Source: Photorhabdus namnaonensis (GTDB lineage: Bacteria > Pseudomonadota > Gammaproteobacteria > Enterobacterales > Enterobacteriaceae). From it: a stretch of DNA of 64,000 nt. The stretch lies in NCBI RefSeq assembly GCF_001684335.1, contig NZ_LOIC01000018.1, forward strand, positions 396,748-460,747, in the 5' to 3' direction. Shown here piece by piece: positions 1 through 8,545 of the stretch; the first letter of the stretch is position 1; each line of letters opens with the position of its first letter. The notes below the pieces were generated by a model, which worked only from the letters and a program-made list of their open reading frames with translations, was not told the DNA's origin and did not search any database. The position numbers were made by a program, and so were the translations under genes.

Positions 1-3
1 CTC

Positions 4-405
4 TCAGTGATGAGAGCAACAACCCGATAAATGATCTATGATGGGGCATTCAGCCCCATCATCTCCAGGGCACTCTTCCGCCAAAGATAACAATTTACTT
101 CTCATTTTCTGCAACTCTTCAATCGCCTTTTCTATTTCAGCCACCTTATGCAAGGTTGCCGTTTTTACATCAGCACTGTGACGATTGGGATTGCGAAATA
201 ACACTAAAAATTCACGGCATTCATCAAGCGTAAAACCGACCTGTTTCGCCTGACACAACAGCGTTAATTCATCAATATGTTTCTGCTGATAATAACGGTA
301 GCCGTTATCCCCCCTTGCCGGCGGTGTAATCAGATCCTTTTCTTCATAAAACCGAATAGCTTTACTGGTAAGACCAGTTTTTTGGGCAACTTCACTGATG
401 TTCAT
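4..405 (-). CDS. cueR: Copper-responsive MerR-family activator CueR
   Basis: Cytoplasmic transcription factor that senses Cu(I) and activates copA by untwisting a promoter with a long spacer. The 133-residue protein starts with a MerR-type winged helix-turn-helix (about residues 1-70, [13 protein letters not shown] near residue 10), followed by a dimerisation helix and a C-terminal metal loop with Cys112 and Cys120 in [13 protein letters not shown], the two Cu(I) ligands known from E. coli CueR; the tail ends in GCCSHH. It is divergent from copA, and its target promoter lies in the 138-bp gap. Length and sequence fit E. coli CueR closely. The gene is complete, its stop lying 4 bases from the window edge. 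Confidence 0.97.
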   Translation of the reverse strand: MNISEVAQKTGLTSKAIRFYEEKDLITPPARGDNGYRYYQQKHIDELTLLCQAKQVGFTLDECREFLVLFRNPNRHSADVKTATLHKVAEIEKAIEELQKMRSKLLSLAEECPGDDGAECPIIDHLSGCCSHH

Positions 406-414
406 TTTTTCCCC

Positions 415-445
415 TTGACCTTACCCTTGCGGGAAGGTTTAACCT
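415..445 (+). promoter_or_regulatory. CueR-controlled copA promoter
   Basis: A -35 box TTGACC (415-420) and a -10 box TAACCT (440-445) are separated by 19 bp, the over-long spacer typical of MerR-family promoters. The spacer holds the imperfect dyad ACCTTcCC/GGGAAGGT-like sequence (ACCTTACCC...GGGAAGGT) that CueR binds in E. coli; the E. coli copA promoter is almost identical. It faces copA, whose ATG is about 100 bp downstream. Confidence 0.9.
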
Positions 446-543
446 TCGCAACAAGTCAGAAATTCACTTGAACTGTGTAGATATCATCAATTATCACACA
501 GGTGTGAAGAATAATTACATCACTATGTGTTAGGAGTTTTTTT

Positions 544-3279
544 ATGTCACACACAATCATTTTAACCTTGCAGGGACTCTCCTGTATGCATTGTGTTAAC
601 AGTGTGAAAAAGGCACTGGCAAATCGTGCAGATGTGGAACAGGCGGATATTACGATTGATTATGCCAAAATCACCGGCGCAGCCTCTGCTGAATCATTAA
701 TCGAAACAATTCAAGCAGCCGGTTACGATGCGATAATCGCCAGCCAACCTGACGTTGAACTGGCGCTCTCCGGCCTGAGTTGCATGCATTGTGCCGGTAC
801 GACTCGTAAAGCGCTGGAGGCCGTAGATGGCGTTATCGCCGCAGATGTGAACACTGAAACAGCTAAAGTTTACGGTCAAGCCGATGTCGATACGTTGATT
901 GCTGCTGTTGAACAAGCTGGCTATCACGCAAAACTCGCTTCTGGGCAAAACTCCCCAAAATCTGAGCCGCTGACACTACCTGCTTCGAATAGACCGGAAC
1001 CTTTGGCAGCGGCAACCTCTTCCGTTCCGGTCGAAAAAACTGACGCCTCCGTTGTGAGTGATAGCGATGAGAGCATCCAGTTGTTGTTGGACGGCATGAC
1101 TTGTGCCAGTTGCGTGAGCAAAGTTCAGAAAGCCCTACAAGGTGTTGATGGCGTGGAAAATGCCAGAGTGAATCTTGCTGAACGCAGCGCTTTAATTACC
1201 GGCAGCGCCTCAGAGGAGGCGCTGATTAAAGCAGTAGAAAAAGCCGGGTATGGCGCAGAACTGATTCAGGACGAAGCTGAACGGCGTGAACGTCAGCAAC
1301 AAGTTTCTGACGCTAATATGCGCCGTTTTCGTTGGCAATCAGCATTAGCATTGGTCGTCGGTATTCCCGTGATGGTGTGGGGCATGATGGGCGATAATAT
1401 GATGCTCACACCTGAAAACCGTCATATCTGGCTGACTATCGGCGTTATCACGCTTGCCGTGATGATCTTTGCCGGTGGTCACTTCTATCGCAATGCGTGG
1501 CAAAGCCTGAAAAACCGTAGTGCCACAATGGACACATTGGTGGCATTAGGAACAGGCGCAGCTTGGCTTTACTCTATCAGTGTCAATCTATGGCCGGATA
1601 TTTTTCCGCCACAAGCCCGTCATCTCTATTATGAAGCCAGCGCGATGATTATTGGTCTGATAAACCTGGGTCATACTCTGGAACAACGTGCCCGTCAGCG
1701 TTCTTCAAAAGCACTGGAACGTCTGCTGGATCTGACACCACCGACGGCCCGTGTGGTGACAGAAGATGGCGAAAAAGAGATGCGATTGGCTGATGTCAAA
1801 CCCGGCATGACATTACGTTTGGCAACCGGTGATCGTGTTCCCGTTGATGGTGAAATCATGCAAGGTGAGATTTGGATAGATGAAGCAATGCTCACCGGTG
1901 AGCCAATTCCACAGCAAAAATCTAAAGGCGATAACATTCATGCCGGTACGACAGTGCAAGACGGTACGGTGCTGTTTACTGCCGCCGCAGTTGGCAGTCA
2001 GACAACATTAGCACGAATCATTAAACTGGTCCGTCAGGCGCAAAGCAGTAAGCCCGAAATTGGTCAGTTAGCAGATAAAATTTCCTCCGTGTTCGTTCCC
2101 GTTGTGGTCGCGATTGCCCTGATTGCCGGTGCTATTTGGTATTTCGTGGGTCCAGCGCCACAGATCATGTATTCATTGGTCATTATTACCACCGTGTTGA
2201 TTATTGCCTGTCCCTGCGCTCTTGGGCTGGCGACTCCGATGTCAATTATCTCTGGTGTCGGCCGGGCAGCAGAATTTGGGGTTCTGGTTCGGGATGCGGA
2301 TGCGCTGCAACAAGCGAGCACCTTAGATACCCTTGTTTTCGATAAAACCGGTACGCTGACGGAAGGGATGCCTCAAGTGACTGATATCCATACTTTTAAT
2401 GGGTACAGTGAACAAGAGGTATTGCGTTGGGCAGGCGCACTGGAGCAAGGTTCTAACCATCCATTAGCCAAAGCCATTCTTGCCAAAGCCAAAGGGCTGC
2501 AATTACCGCAAGTTGAACAATTCCGTACTCTGGCTGGACTCGGTATCAGTGGTGAAGTGAATGGCACAATCTTGTTGCTAGGTAATCAAGCCTGGCTAGA
2601 ACAAAATCAAGTTGATACGCAAGAATTAAAACCGCTGATTGCTCAACAGGCAGAAAAAGGCATCACACCGGTTCTCCTGGCAGCAGGAGGTAAAGCGGCG
2701 GCAGTGCTATCAATTCGCGATCCACTGCGTGAAGATACCATTACTGCATTGCAGCGATTACATCACCAAGGCTACCGTTTAGTGATGTTAACCGGTGATA
2801 ACCCGGCTACTGCCAATGCGATTGCAAAAGAAGCAGGTATTGATCAAGTGATTGCGGGTGTATTACCTGATGGCAAAGCTGAGGCGATTCAGAAACTGCA
2901 AGCAGCAGGTCGCAAGGTTGCTATGGTGGGGGATGGTATTAACGATGCTCCTGCCCTAGCTCAAGCTGATGTGGGGATTGCAATGGGAGGTGGTAGCGAT
3001 ATCGCCATTGAAACCGCGGCGATAACACTGATGCGTCATAGTCTGCATGGTGTGGCTGATGCGATTGAACTGTCCAAAGGAACGCTGCGCAATATGAAAC
3101 AGAACCTATTGGGGGCATTTATCTACAACACATTAGGGATTCCAATTGCCGCTGGTGTGCTCTATCCCTTTACCGGAACCCTGTTAGATCCGGTAGTCGC
3201 AGGTGCGGCAATGGCGCTCTCTTCAATTACGGTGGTGAGTAATGCTAACCGCTTATTGAGGTTTAAACCTAAATTATGA
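544..3279 (+). CDS. copA: Cu(I)-exporting P1B-type ATPase CopA with three metal-binding domains
   Basis: Inner-membrane ATPase that pumps Cu(I) from the cytoplasm to the periplasm. The 911 residues contain three heavy-metal-associated domains with CxxC motifs at about 14-17, 80-83 and 187-190 (GLSCMHC, GLSCMHC, GMTCASC), then membrane helices, the actuator TGEP (451-454), the transport motif CPC (556-558), the phosphorylation motif DKTGT (600-604), the SNHPLA motif and the [10 protein letters not shown] hinge. E. coli CopA is 834 residues with two such domains, so the N-terminal domain has been duplicated here. The start has AGGAG 7 bases upstream. Expression is probably CueR dependent. A -1 frameshift site lies at 954-960. 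Confidence 0.97.
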   Translation: MSHTIILTLQGLSCMHCVNSVKKALANRADVEQADITIDYAKITGAASAESLIETIQAAGYDAIIASQPDVELALSGLSCMHCAGTTRKALEAVDGVIAADVNTETAKVYGQADVDTLIAAVEQAGYHAKLASGQNSPKSEPLTLPASNRPEPLAAATSSVPVEKTDASVVSDSDESIQLLLDGMTCASCVSKVQKALQGVDGVENARVNLAERSALITGSASEEALIKAVEKAGYGAELIQDEAERRERQQQVSDANMRRFRWQSALALVVGIPVMVWGMMGDNMMLTPENRHIWLTIGVITLAVMIFAGGHFYRNAWQSLKNRSATMDTLVALGTGAAWLYSISVNLWPDIFPPQARHLYYEASAMIIGLINLGHTLEQRARQRSSKALERLLDLTPPTARVVTEDGEKEMRLADVKPGMTLRLATGDRVPVDGEIMQGEIWIDEAMLTGEPIPQQKSKGDNIHAGTTVQDGTVLFTAAAVGSQTTLARIIKLVRQAQSSKPEIGQLADKISSVFVPVVVAIALIAGAIWYFVGPAPQIMYSLVIITTVLIIACPCALGLATPMSIISGVGRAAEFGVLVRDADALQQASTLDTLVFDKTGTLTEGMPQVTDIHTFNGYSEQEVLRWAGALEQGSNHPLAKAILAKAKGLQLPQVEQFRTLAGLGISGEVNGTILLLGNQAWLEQNQVDTQELKPLIAQQAEKGITPVLLAAGGKAAAVLSIRDPLREDTITALQRLHHQGYRLVMLTGDNPATANAIAKEAGIDQVIAGVLPDGKAEAIQKLQAAGRKVAMVGDGINDAPALAQADVGIAMGGGSDIAIETAAITLMRHSLHGVADAIELSKGTLRNMKQNLLGAFIYNTLGIPIAAGVLYPFTGTLLDPVVAGAAMALSSITVVSNANRLLRFKPKL
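954..965 (+). promoter_or_regulatory. Programmed -1 frameshift site in copA
   Basis: The heptamer C CCA AAA (954-960) is in the X XXY YYZ register relative to the copA reading frame. Slipping back by one base reads CCC AAA ATC and then TGA at 963-965. The product would be 140 residues: the first two metal-binding domains and nothing of the membrane pump. E. coli copA uses C CCA AAG at the matching place (just after its first metal-binding domain) to make the CopA(Z) copper chaperone; that is established there and inferred here. Confidence 0.7.
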
Positions 3280-3628
3280 ATTACTAAAGAAATAAGTCTG
3301 CTTTGATGATGTTGGGGTGAGTCGTAAAGTGAGTCGTAAAAATGCGCATCCATGATCGCATTTTACACTTCTACCCCAGCACTTTTTCATATAGCAATGT
3401 CCCCCATGTTACTGCATCAAATCACCACATCTCCGACAATGTTTTCATTACAAATCTCTAGTTATCATTTTTAAAGAACTGGAAAGGTAAATGCAGAGGT
3501 CAAGTAAAATCTCCTTGTATACTGAATAGTAGTAAAAGAACATTCAATGGAAATGGATAGAGATACAGTTGTAATATTAACCTAGAAAAATAGCTAGTTT
3601 AAAGAATAAATGCTAAACCGGAGCTCAA
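3280..3628. other. Intergenic region copA-ybaP
   Basis: 349 bp without a supportable gene. It holds a 12-bp direct duplication GTGAGTCGTAAA (3317-3328 and 3329-3340), the copA terminator at 3339-3364, and AT-rich DNA that presumably carries the ybaP promoter. E. coli has ybaQ, glsA and ybaT in this neighbourhood; none is recognisable here. Confidence 0.6.
3339..3364 (+). terminator. copA terminator
   Basis: Inverted repeat AAAATGCG (3339-3346) and CGCATTTT (3357-3364), 10-base loop, about 60 bp after the copA stop. The T-rich end of the stem serves as the tail. Confidence 0.6.
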
Positions 3629-4441
3629 ATGGGACGACTGATTAAACACCTTACCAATATATTAGGAATCAATGCTCTCCATCGTTATCCCTATCCCGCT
3701 CACGATATTACACTGGCAGGTGATAGACATTTGCATCTGGTAGGCAGTATTCATATGGGTACGAAAAACATGTTCCCACTTTCAGCAATATTGATAGCAC
3801 AGCTTAATCAATCCGATACATTAATCGTGGAAGCAGATATTACTCAGTCAGACTCCCCATTTCATGATGAGTTTCAATCATATCACCGTATCGAACAACG
3901 TTTATCTTCTGAGATGTATCAGAATTTTCAGGACTGTTGCAATGAGATCCAACAGCAAGAAGAATTCCTCAATCTATTGCCCTCATGGCAAATCGCTTTA
4001 ATTTTACAAGCTGGACAAGCACAAAACCTTGGATTGCATCCCCAATACGGTATCGATTATCAGCTCCTGAATGCAGCCAAGGCTCAAGGGAAAACGATTA
4101 TTGAACTAGAAGGTACTGAATCACAAATTAATTTACTTAATCAAATTCCCAATAACGGCCTGCCACTACTGGAAGATACATTAACCCATTGGCACGCAAA
4201 TGCCCGTGCTTTACAAACCATGATCAGTTGGTGGATGGACTATCAACCAGAACAACAAGAACATGCTTTACCAACAACTTTCAGTAAAGAGATATACCAA
4301 CTATTGATGACTGAGCGCAATAAACGATGGAATAAGCGTTTACAGGAATTACCTGCCGGTCGATACCTCGTTGCTGTTGGCGTTTTGCATCTGTATGGTG
4401 AAGGGAATTTGCCCAAGATGCTGACAGAAAAACAGCATTAA
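3629..4441 (+). CDS. ybaP: TraB/GumN-family protein YbaP
   Basis: A 270-residue member of the TraB/GumN family, whose biochemical role in bacteria is not settled; in other members the conserved GxxH and late His/Glu residues suggest a metal-dependent hydrolase. Visible motifs are LVGSIHMG near residue 37, IVEADI near 71, GIDYQLL and IIELEG in the middle, and AVGVLHLYGEGN close to the C-terminus, all matching E. coli YbaP (264 residues). No convincing signal peptide is present. The gene sits between copA and ybaK as in related genomes. The stop codon abuts the end of a small RNA gene encoded on the other strand. Confidence 0.88.
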   Translation: MGRLIKHLTNILGINALHRYPYPAHDITLAGDRHLHLVGSIHMGTKNMFPLSAILIAQLNQSDTLIVEADITQSDSPFHDEFQSYHRIEQRLSSEMYQNFQDCCNEIQQQEEFLNLLPSWQIALILQAGQAQNLGLHPQYGIDYQLLNAAKAQGKTIIELEGTESQINLLNQIPNNGLPLLEDTLTHWHANARALQTMISWWMDYQPEQQEHALPTTFSKEIYQLLMTERNKRWNKRLQELPAGRYLVAVGVLHLYGEGNLPKMLTEKQH

Positions 4442-4525
4442 AAAAAGGCCAATATTACATATATCGCTATAATAATATTGGCCAATCATATGAGGTATAA
4501 TCTGTCATTTTTGTTATTCTTAAGT
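4440..4525 (-). ncRNA. chiX: ChiX-like Hfq-dependent small RNA
   Basis: On the minus strand a hairpin GGCCAATATTA (4483-4473) paired with TAATATTGGCC (4457-4447) is followed by a run of six or more T. The E. coli ChiX terminator has the same GGCCAATA...GCGATAT...TATTGGCC core. ChiX also lies between ybaP and ybaK, opposite to both, exactly as here. A -10 box TAATAT (4536-4531) would start an RNA of about 85 nt, against 84 nt for ChiX. The region before the hairpin has AATAACAAAAATGA and a CCTC seed-like stretch resembling ChiX, but the 5' hairpin of E. coli ChiX is missing. ChiX silences chitoporin genes in E. coli and Salmonella; function here is inferred. Confidence 0.62.
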
Positions 4526-4638
4526 ACGGGATATTACCTGTTTGTATACAAGCAACAGAGCCGTAGTCAGATTATCAATTCCATCATTCCATTTCATCCA
4601 TTATCTTTAATTACAAAATCATCCTATGTAATGAAATC

Positions 4639-5115
4639 ATGACACCTGCGATCATTTTACTAGAGAAACAGAAAGTTAGCTTTACTCTTCATACCTACGA
4701 ACACGACGCAAATGAGCATAACTTTGGTGATGAAGCAGTGAGGAAATTAAGACTCAATGCCAGGCAAGTCTTCAAAACTTTGCTGGTTGCACTTAATGGT
4801 GAGGCTAAAAATTTGGTAGTAGCGGTCACCCCCGTTTCAAGTGAACTAGATTTAAAAAAGGTCGCCAAAGTTTTTAAAGTCAAAAAAGCTGAGATGGCTG
4901 ATCCGCAAATCGCCCAGAAAGTGACAGGATATCTCGTCGGCGGGATCAGTCCGCTAGGACAGAAAAAACTCTTGCCAACGGTTATTGATAATCAGGCGCG
5001 ACAGTTCCCTACTATCTTTGTCTCTGGTGGCAAACGAGGGTTAGATATTGAATTAGCGCCATCTGATCTCTGTAGGTTAGCGAAAGGCACCTTCGCTGAT
5101 ATTGCAAGAGTTTAA
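4639..5115 (+). CDS. ybaK: Cys-tRNA(Pro)/Cys-tRNA(Cys) deacylase YbaK
   Basis: Cytoplasmic trans-editing enzyme that hydrolyses Cys mis-attached to tRNA(Pro). The 158 residues form one YbaK/aminoacyl-tRNA-associated domain, with the family features HTYEHD near residue 20, RQVFKTLLV near 48, the catalytic-site lysine in this segment, and the glycine-rich [14 protein letters not shown] at about 97-110. Length matches E. coli YbaK (159). It follows ybaP after a gap that holds the ChiX-like RNA on the other strand, and it converges with ushA, sharing a terminator. Confidence 0.93.
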   Translation: MTPAIILLEKQKVSFTLHTYEHDANEHNFGDEAVRKLRLNARQVFKTLLVALNGEAKNLVVAVTPVSSELDLKKVAKVFKVKKAEMADPQIAQKVTGYLVGGISPLGQKKLLPTVIDNQARQFPTIFVSGGKRGLDIELAPSDLCRLAKGTFADIARV

Positions 5116-5127
5116 ATTATTCCCCCA

Positions 5128-5154
5128 AAAGGGCTGCCAAAATTGCAGCCCTTT
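5128..5154. terminator. Bidirectional terminator ybaK/ushA
   Basis: AAAGGGCTGC (5128-5137) and GCAGCCCTTT (5145-5154) form a perfect 10-bp stem with a 7-base loop between two convergent genes. A-rich flanks and T-rich flanks on either side suit termination in both directions. Confidence 0.85.
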
Positions 5155-5161
5155 CGATTTA

Positions 5162-6835
5162 TCATTCTGTCAGGGATTTTTGATAAATAATTTCACCCTT
5201 TGGCTCATAATCAGCCGCTTTCAATGGTGAATGCTTCTCGATATAGTCTTTCAACACTTCTGCATCAACAAAACCGGTGTTGACATAGGTTGGATAATTA
5301 TCAACTCGTGGATAGCCATCACCACCGATAGCATTAAAGTCAAGCATTGCCATGCGGTAAGTTTTATTCGGCTCTAGTGGCTTTCCACCGATTTTTACCT
5401 CTTTAACGCCTTTACCATCAGCGATCAGGCTAACATTCACAAACTGTGCGTAAGCACCAGAATCAACTTTCATATTAGCAATCACTGCCAGATATGGTTC
5501 AATTTCGCTGCCTTTCATATCAACGTAAACCAATGAGTTGGCAAATGGATGCACTTTCAACACATCTTTATAAGTGATATCGCCAGATTCAATCGAATCG
5601 CGAATACCACCGCCACTCATAATCGCAAAATCGGCATCCGCGCGTTCCATCATGGCAGAGAGGGCAACACGGGCCATATTAGTCTGAACAAAACGAACTT
5701 TGCTGCGATCCCCTTCCAATTTACCCTCAATAGAGCCCACTTTTACACCAAGCTGTTTATCACCTTTATCCTGATAAGGCATCAGCAACTTTAACATATC
5801 CTGGTTTTGTGCAATTTCATGAGTGTAGTAAACACGTTCAGTAGCACCGTCTCCCTTCTGCACTTTCTTTTTGAGGTTAATAGGGATCAACTGATAGTGA
5901 GTCAACTTCAATTCACCATTACGAAATTGGAAATCAGCTCGACCAACGTATTTCCCCCACTCATGAGCCTGGACAATCCAGGTACCGTTCTGACGATCCG
6001 GCGAACATGGCGCTCCTGGCACATAATCGATCTGCTTATAATTTTTCTTTTCCGCGGACATACAGACCGGATCTTGTGAGTGACCACCAACAATCATATC
6101 CAGATAGCCTGCTGGCAAACTGCGAGCCATTTCAACATCACCCGGCGCATTAGAACCATGATTACCGTTGTCATAGTGTCCCATATGGGTTGCGGCAATA
6201 ATCACATCTGGCTTTTCATCTCTCTTTAGTTCTTCAACAACCATTTTGGCTTCTGTCGCAGGAACACGAAACTCAACATCAGGGAAATTAGCCGGGTTGC
6301 CGATTTTCGCCGTATCATCAGTTGTCAGACCAATAACGGCAATTTTCACACCCTGTTTATCGAAAATGGTATAAGGCTTGAACAAACGTTTGCCGGTGCT
6401 TGCTTGGTAAATATTGGCAGCCAGAAATGGAAAATTTGCCCATTTTTCCTGTTGACGTAGTATTGACAGAGGATTATCAAACTCATGGTTCCCCAACGCC
6501 ATTGCATCATAGCCCACCAAATTCATGCCCTTAAAATCAGGTTCGGCATCTTGCAAATCAGATTCTGGTACACCGGTATTAATATCTCCGCCGGAAAGCA
6601 GTAACACACTACCGCCTTTTTTCACGACCTCTTGACGGATTTCATCAACGACCGTTTTTTGAGCGGCTAAACCATACTCACCATAATCGTTATGCCAAAA
6701 ATGCCCATGATGGTCATTGGTGTGCAAAATGGTAATGTCATAGGTTTTGTCCTTCTCCCACGCACTTGCGATTGCAGGAAGTAATGCTATAGATACAACC
6801 AAAGCGCAAGCTGAGGTCTTGAACGAGAGTTTCAT
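5162..6835 (-). CDS. ushA: Periplasmic UDP-sugar hydrolase / 5'-nucleotidase UshA
   Basis: Periplasmic metallophosphoesterase that hydrolyses UDP-sugars and 5'-nucleotides to let the cell salvage nucleosides. I place the start at 6835, with GGAG seven bases upstream, giving 557 residues; an in-frame ATG 51 bases earlier has no good ribosome site. Residues 1-25 are a signal peptide ending AIASA. The N-terminal calcineurin-like domain shows ILHTNDHHGHF (about 33), GGDINTG, GNHEFDNP and THMGHYDNG, and the C-terminal 5'-nucleotidase domain shows FNAIGGDGYP. A cysteine pair (PVCMS and APCSP) corresponds to the E. coli disulfide. It is alone on its strand, between ybaK and fsr. Confidence 0.96.
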   Translation of the reverse strand: MKLSFKTSACALVVSIALLPAIASAWEKDKTYDITILHTNDHHGHFWHNDYGEYGLAAQKTVVDEIRQEVVKKGGSVLLLSGGDINTGVPESDLQDAEPDFKGMNLVGYDAMALGNHEFDNPLSILRQQEKWANFPFLAANIYQASTGKRLFKPYTIFDKQGVKIAVIGLTTDDTAKIGNPANFPDVEFRVPATEAKMVVEELKRDEKPDVIIAATHMGHYDNGNHGSNAPGDVEMARSLPAGYLDMIVGGHSQDPVCMSAEKKNYKQIDYVPGAPCSPDRQNGTWIVQAHEWGKYVGRADFQFRNGELKLTHYQLIPINLKKKVQKGDGATERVYYTHEIAQNQDMLKLLMPYQDKGDKQLGVKVGSIEGKLEGDRSKVRFVQTNMARVALSAMMERADADFAIMSGGGIRDSIESGDITYKDVLKVHPFANSLVYVDMKGSEIEPYLAVIANMKVDSGAYAQFVNVSLIADGKGVKEVKIGGKPLEPNKTYRMAMLDFNAIGGDGYPRVDNYPTYVNTGFVDAEVLKDYIEKHSPLKAADYEPKGEIIYQKSLTE

Positions 6836-7086
6836 GGTATATCTCCATGTTTTTTTTAGTGAATTGCCATGCAAAAACAGCTTCAAAAGCTAACAAGGCG
6901 GGATAAATTGATCATTTCTTGAGATAGGTTATGTATGTTATGCAGTTATTAGAACATGTTTTGCTTCGTCTTCGCGGGAGTACCATAAAACTATACCCAA
7001 AATAGTAAAAAATCAACTCTCTACCTAATATGTATTAAAATTCAACAAATAACCAATATACTGATTAAGACAGGTTGGCAGCGAAT

Positions 7087-8304
7087 ATGAGTGAACAGAG
7101 CAATACTACTATAGCCCCATCTCCCACAAGAAAAACCAGGAATACCGTTTTCACTATTCTTGGTGCAATCAGTGTTTCACACTTATTGAACGATATGATC
7201 CAATCGCTGATTCTGGCGATTTATCCTTTACTACAATTAGAATTTAACCTAAGTTTTGTGCAAATCGGTATGATCACACTGACCTATCAGATTACCGCCT
7301 CGCTATTACAACCACTGATAGGTCTTTATACCGATAAACATCCACAGCCCTATTCATTACCTGTTGGAATGAGTTTCACTTTATCCGGTCTATTACTGCT
7401 GGCCTACGCCAACAATTTCTCGTTAATTCTATTAGCATCTGCATTAATTGGTACAGGCTCTTCGGTATTCCACCCGGAATCGTCGCGCGTAGCACGTATG
7501 GCATCCGGTGGTCGACACGGATTAGCTCAATCTCTTTTCCAGGTCGGCGGTAATTTCGGCAGTTCCCTTGGGCCTTTGCTAGCTGCTGTGTTTATTGCTC
7601 CCTATGGCAGAGGCAACGTTGGCTGGTTCACTCTGGCGGCATTACTCGGTATCATCGTGCTGCTACAGATCAGTAAATGGTATAAAGCTCAGAATTACAT
7701 CAAGAAAAATCAAACTAAAGCTGACCTCGCCGTCAAAGTTTTATCAAGAAAAACCGTAATAGGTTCCTTGGTTATTTTGCTAATTTTAATATTTTCCAAA
7801 TATTTTTATCTCACCAGTATCAGTAGCTATTATACTTTTTACTTAATACACAAATTTGGCATTTCCGTACAAAACGCCCAGTTTCATCTGTTTATTTTTT
7901 TATTCGCAGTCGCGGCAGGAACCATTATTGGCGGACCGCTTGGTGATAGGATCGGCAGAAAGTATGTTATCTGGATATCTATCCTCGGAGTTGCACCCTT
8001 TACATTAGTTTTGCCTTACGCTTCTCTATACTGGACAAGTATTCTATCAGTGATTATTGGTGTGATTCTAGCATCTGCGTTCTCTGCAATCCTGGTATAC
8101 GCTCAGGAACTTATTCCAGGTAAAACCGGGATGGTATCCGGCCTGTTTTTTGGGCTAGCTTTTGGTATGGGAGGTATTGGCGCAGCGGTACTTGGTGATA
8201 TTGCAGACAGAACAAGTATTGAACTGATTTATCAGATTTGTGCTTTTCTGCCGTTACTTGGCATATTTACCGCTTTATTACCTAATATAGAAGATAAGAA
8301 CTAG
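7087..8304 (+). CDS. fsr: Fosmidomycin-resistance-type MFS exporter Fsr
   Basis: Inner-membrane major facilitator protein with about 12 membrane helices, close to E. coli Fsr, which gives fosmidomycin resistance when overproduced; the natural substrate is unknown. Recognisable blocks include SHLLNDMIQSLILAIYPLL near residue 31, the segment GTGSSVFHPESSRVARMASG and RIGRKYVIW in the central-to-late part. The ATG at 7087 begins MSEQ as in E. coli. A TTG at 7075 in frame would sit directly on the only AGG and is less likely. It is followed by a stem-loop at 8322-8349. Start choice is less certain than identity. Confidence 0.92.
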   Translation: MSEQSNTTIAPSPTRKTRNTVFTILGAISVSHLLNDMIQSLILAIYPLLQLEFNLSFVQIGMITLTYQITASLLQPLIGLYTDKHPQPYSLPVGMSFTLSGLLLLAYANNFSLILLASALIGTGSSVFHPESSRVARMASGGRHGLAQSLFQVGGNFGSSLGPLLAAVFIAPYGRGNVGWFTLAALLGIIVLLQISKWYKAQNYIKKNQTKADLAVKVLSRKTVIGSLVILLILIFSKYFYLTSISSYYTFYLIHKFGISVQNAQFHLFIFLFAVAAGTIIGGPLGDRIGRKYVIWISILGVAPFTLVLPYASLYWTSILSVIIGVILASAFSAILVYAQELIPGKTGMVSGLFFGLAFGMGGIGAAVLGDIADRTSIELIYQICAFLPLLGIFTALLPNIEDKN

Positions 8305-8321
8305 AAAAATCACCATCCAAC

Positions 8322-8349
8322 CCCACATAAAATTTACTTTTTATGTGGG
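8322..8349 (+). terminator. Possible fsr terminator
   Basis: CCCACATAAA and TTTATGTGGG form a strong stem 18 bp after the fsr stop. There is no clear T-run after it, so it may be an RNA-stabilising hairpin rather than an intrinsic terminator. Confidence 0.5.
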
Positions 8350-8545
8350 AATAGTGCTTATTTACCTTATAAATATTCAAATAGAACAACATAAATCCCT
8401 GTTACGGGTAATTTAATCCTTTCAATCCATATTTTTTGATGTTTTATTCATTTTTTTAGCGAATTTACCTCGAATTATCTATAAAATACAGTTACACCTA
8501 CCTCTTCACTATGCTATTTACTAGCCTCAGCACGAAGGAGTCTTA

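Noticed and set aside
6987-7005. A TATACCC sequence upstream of fsr that resembles an ERIC end
   Set aside because: None of the internal ERIC blocks follows and there is no matching second end.
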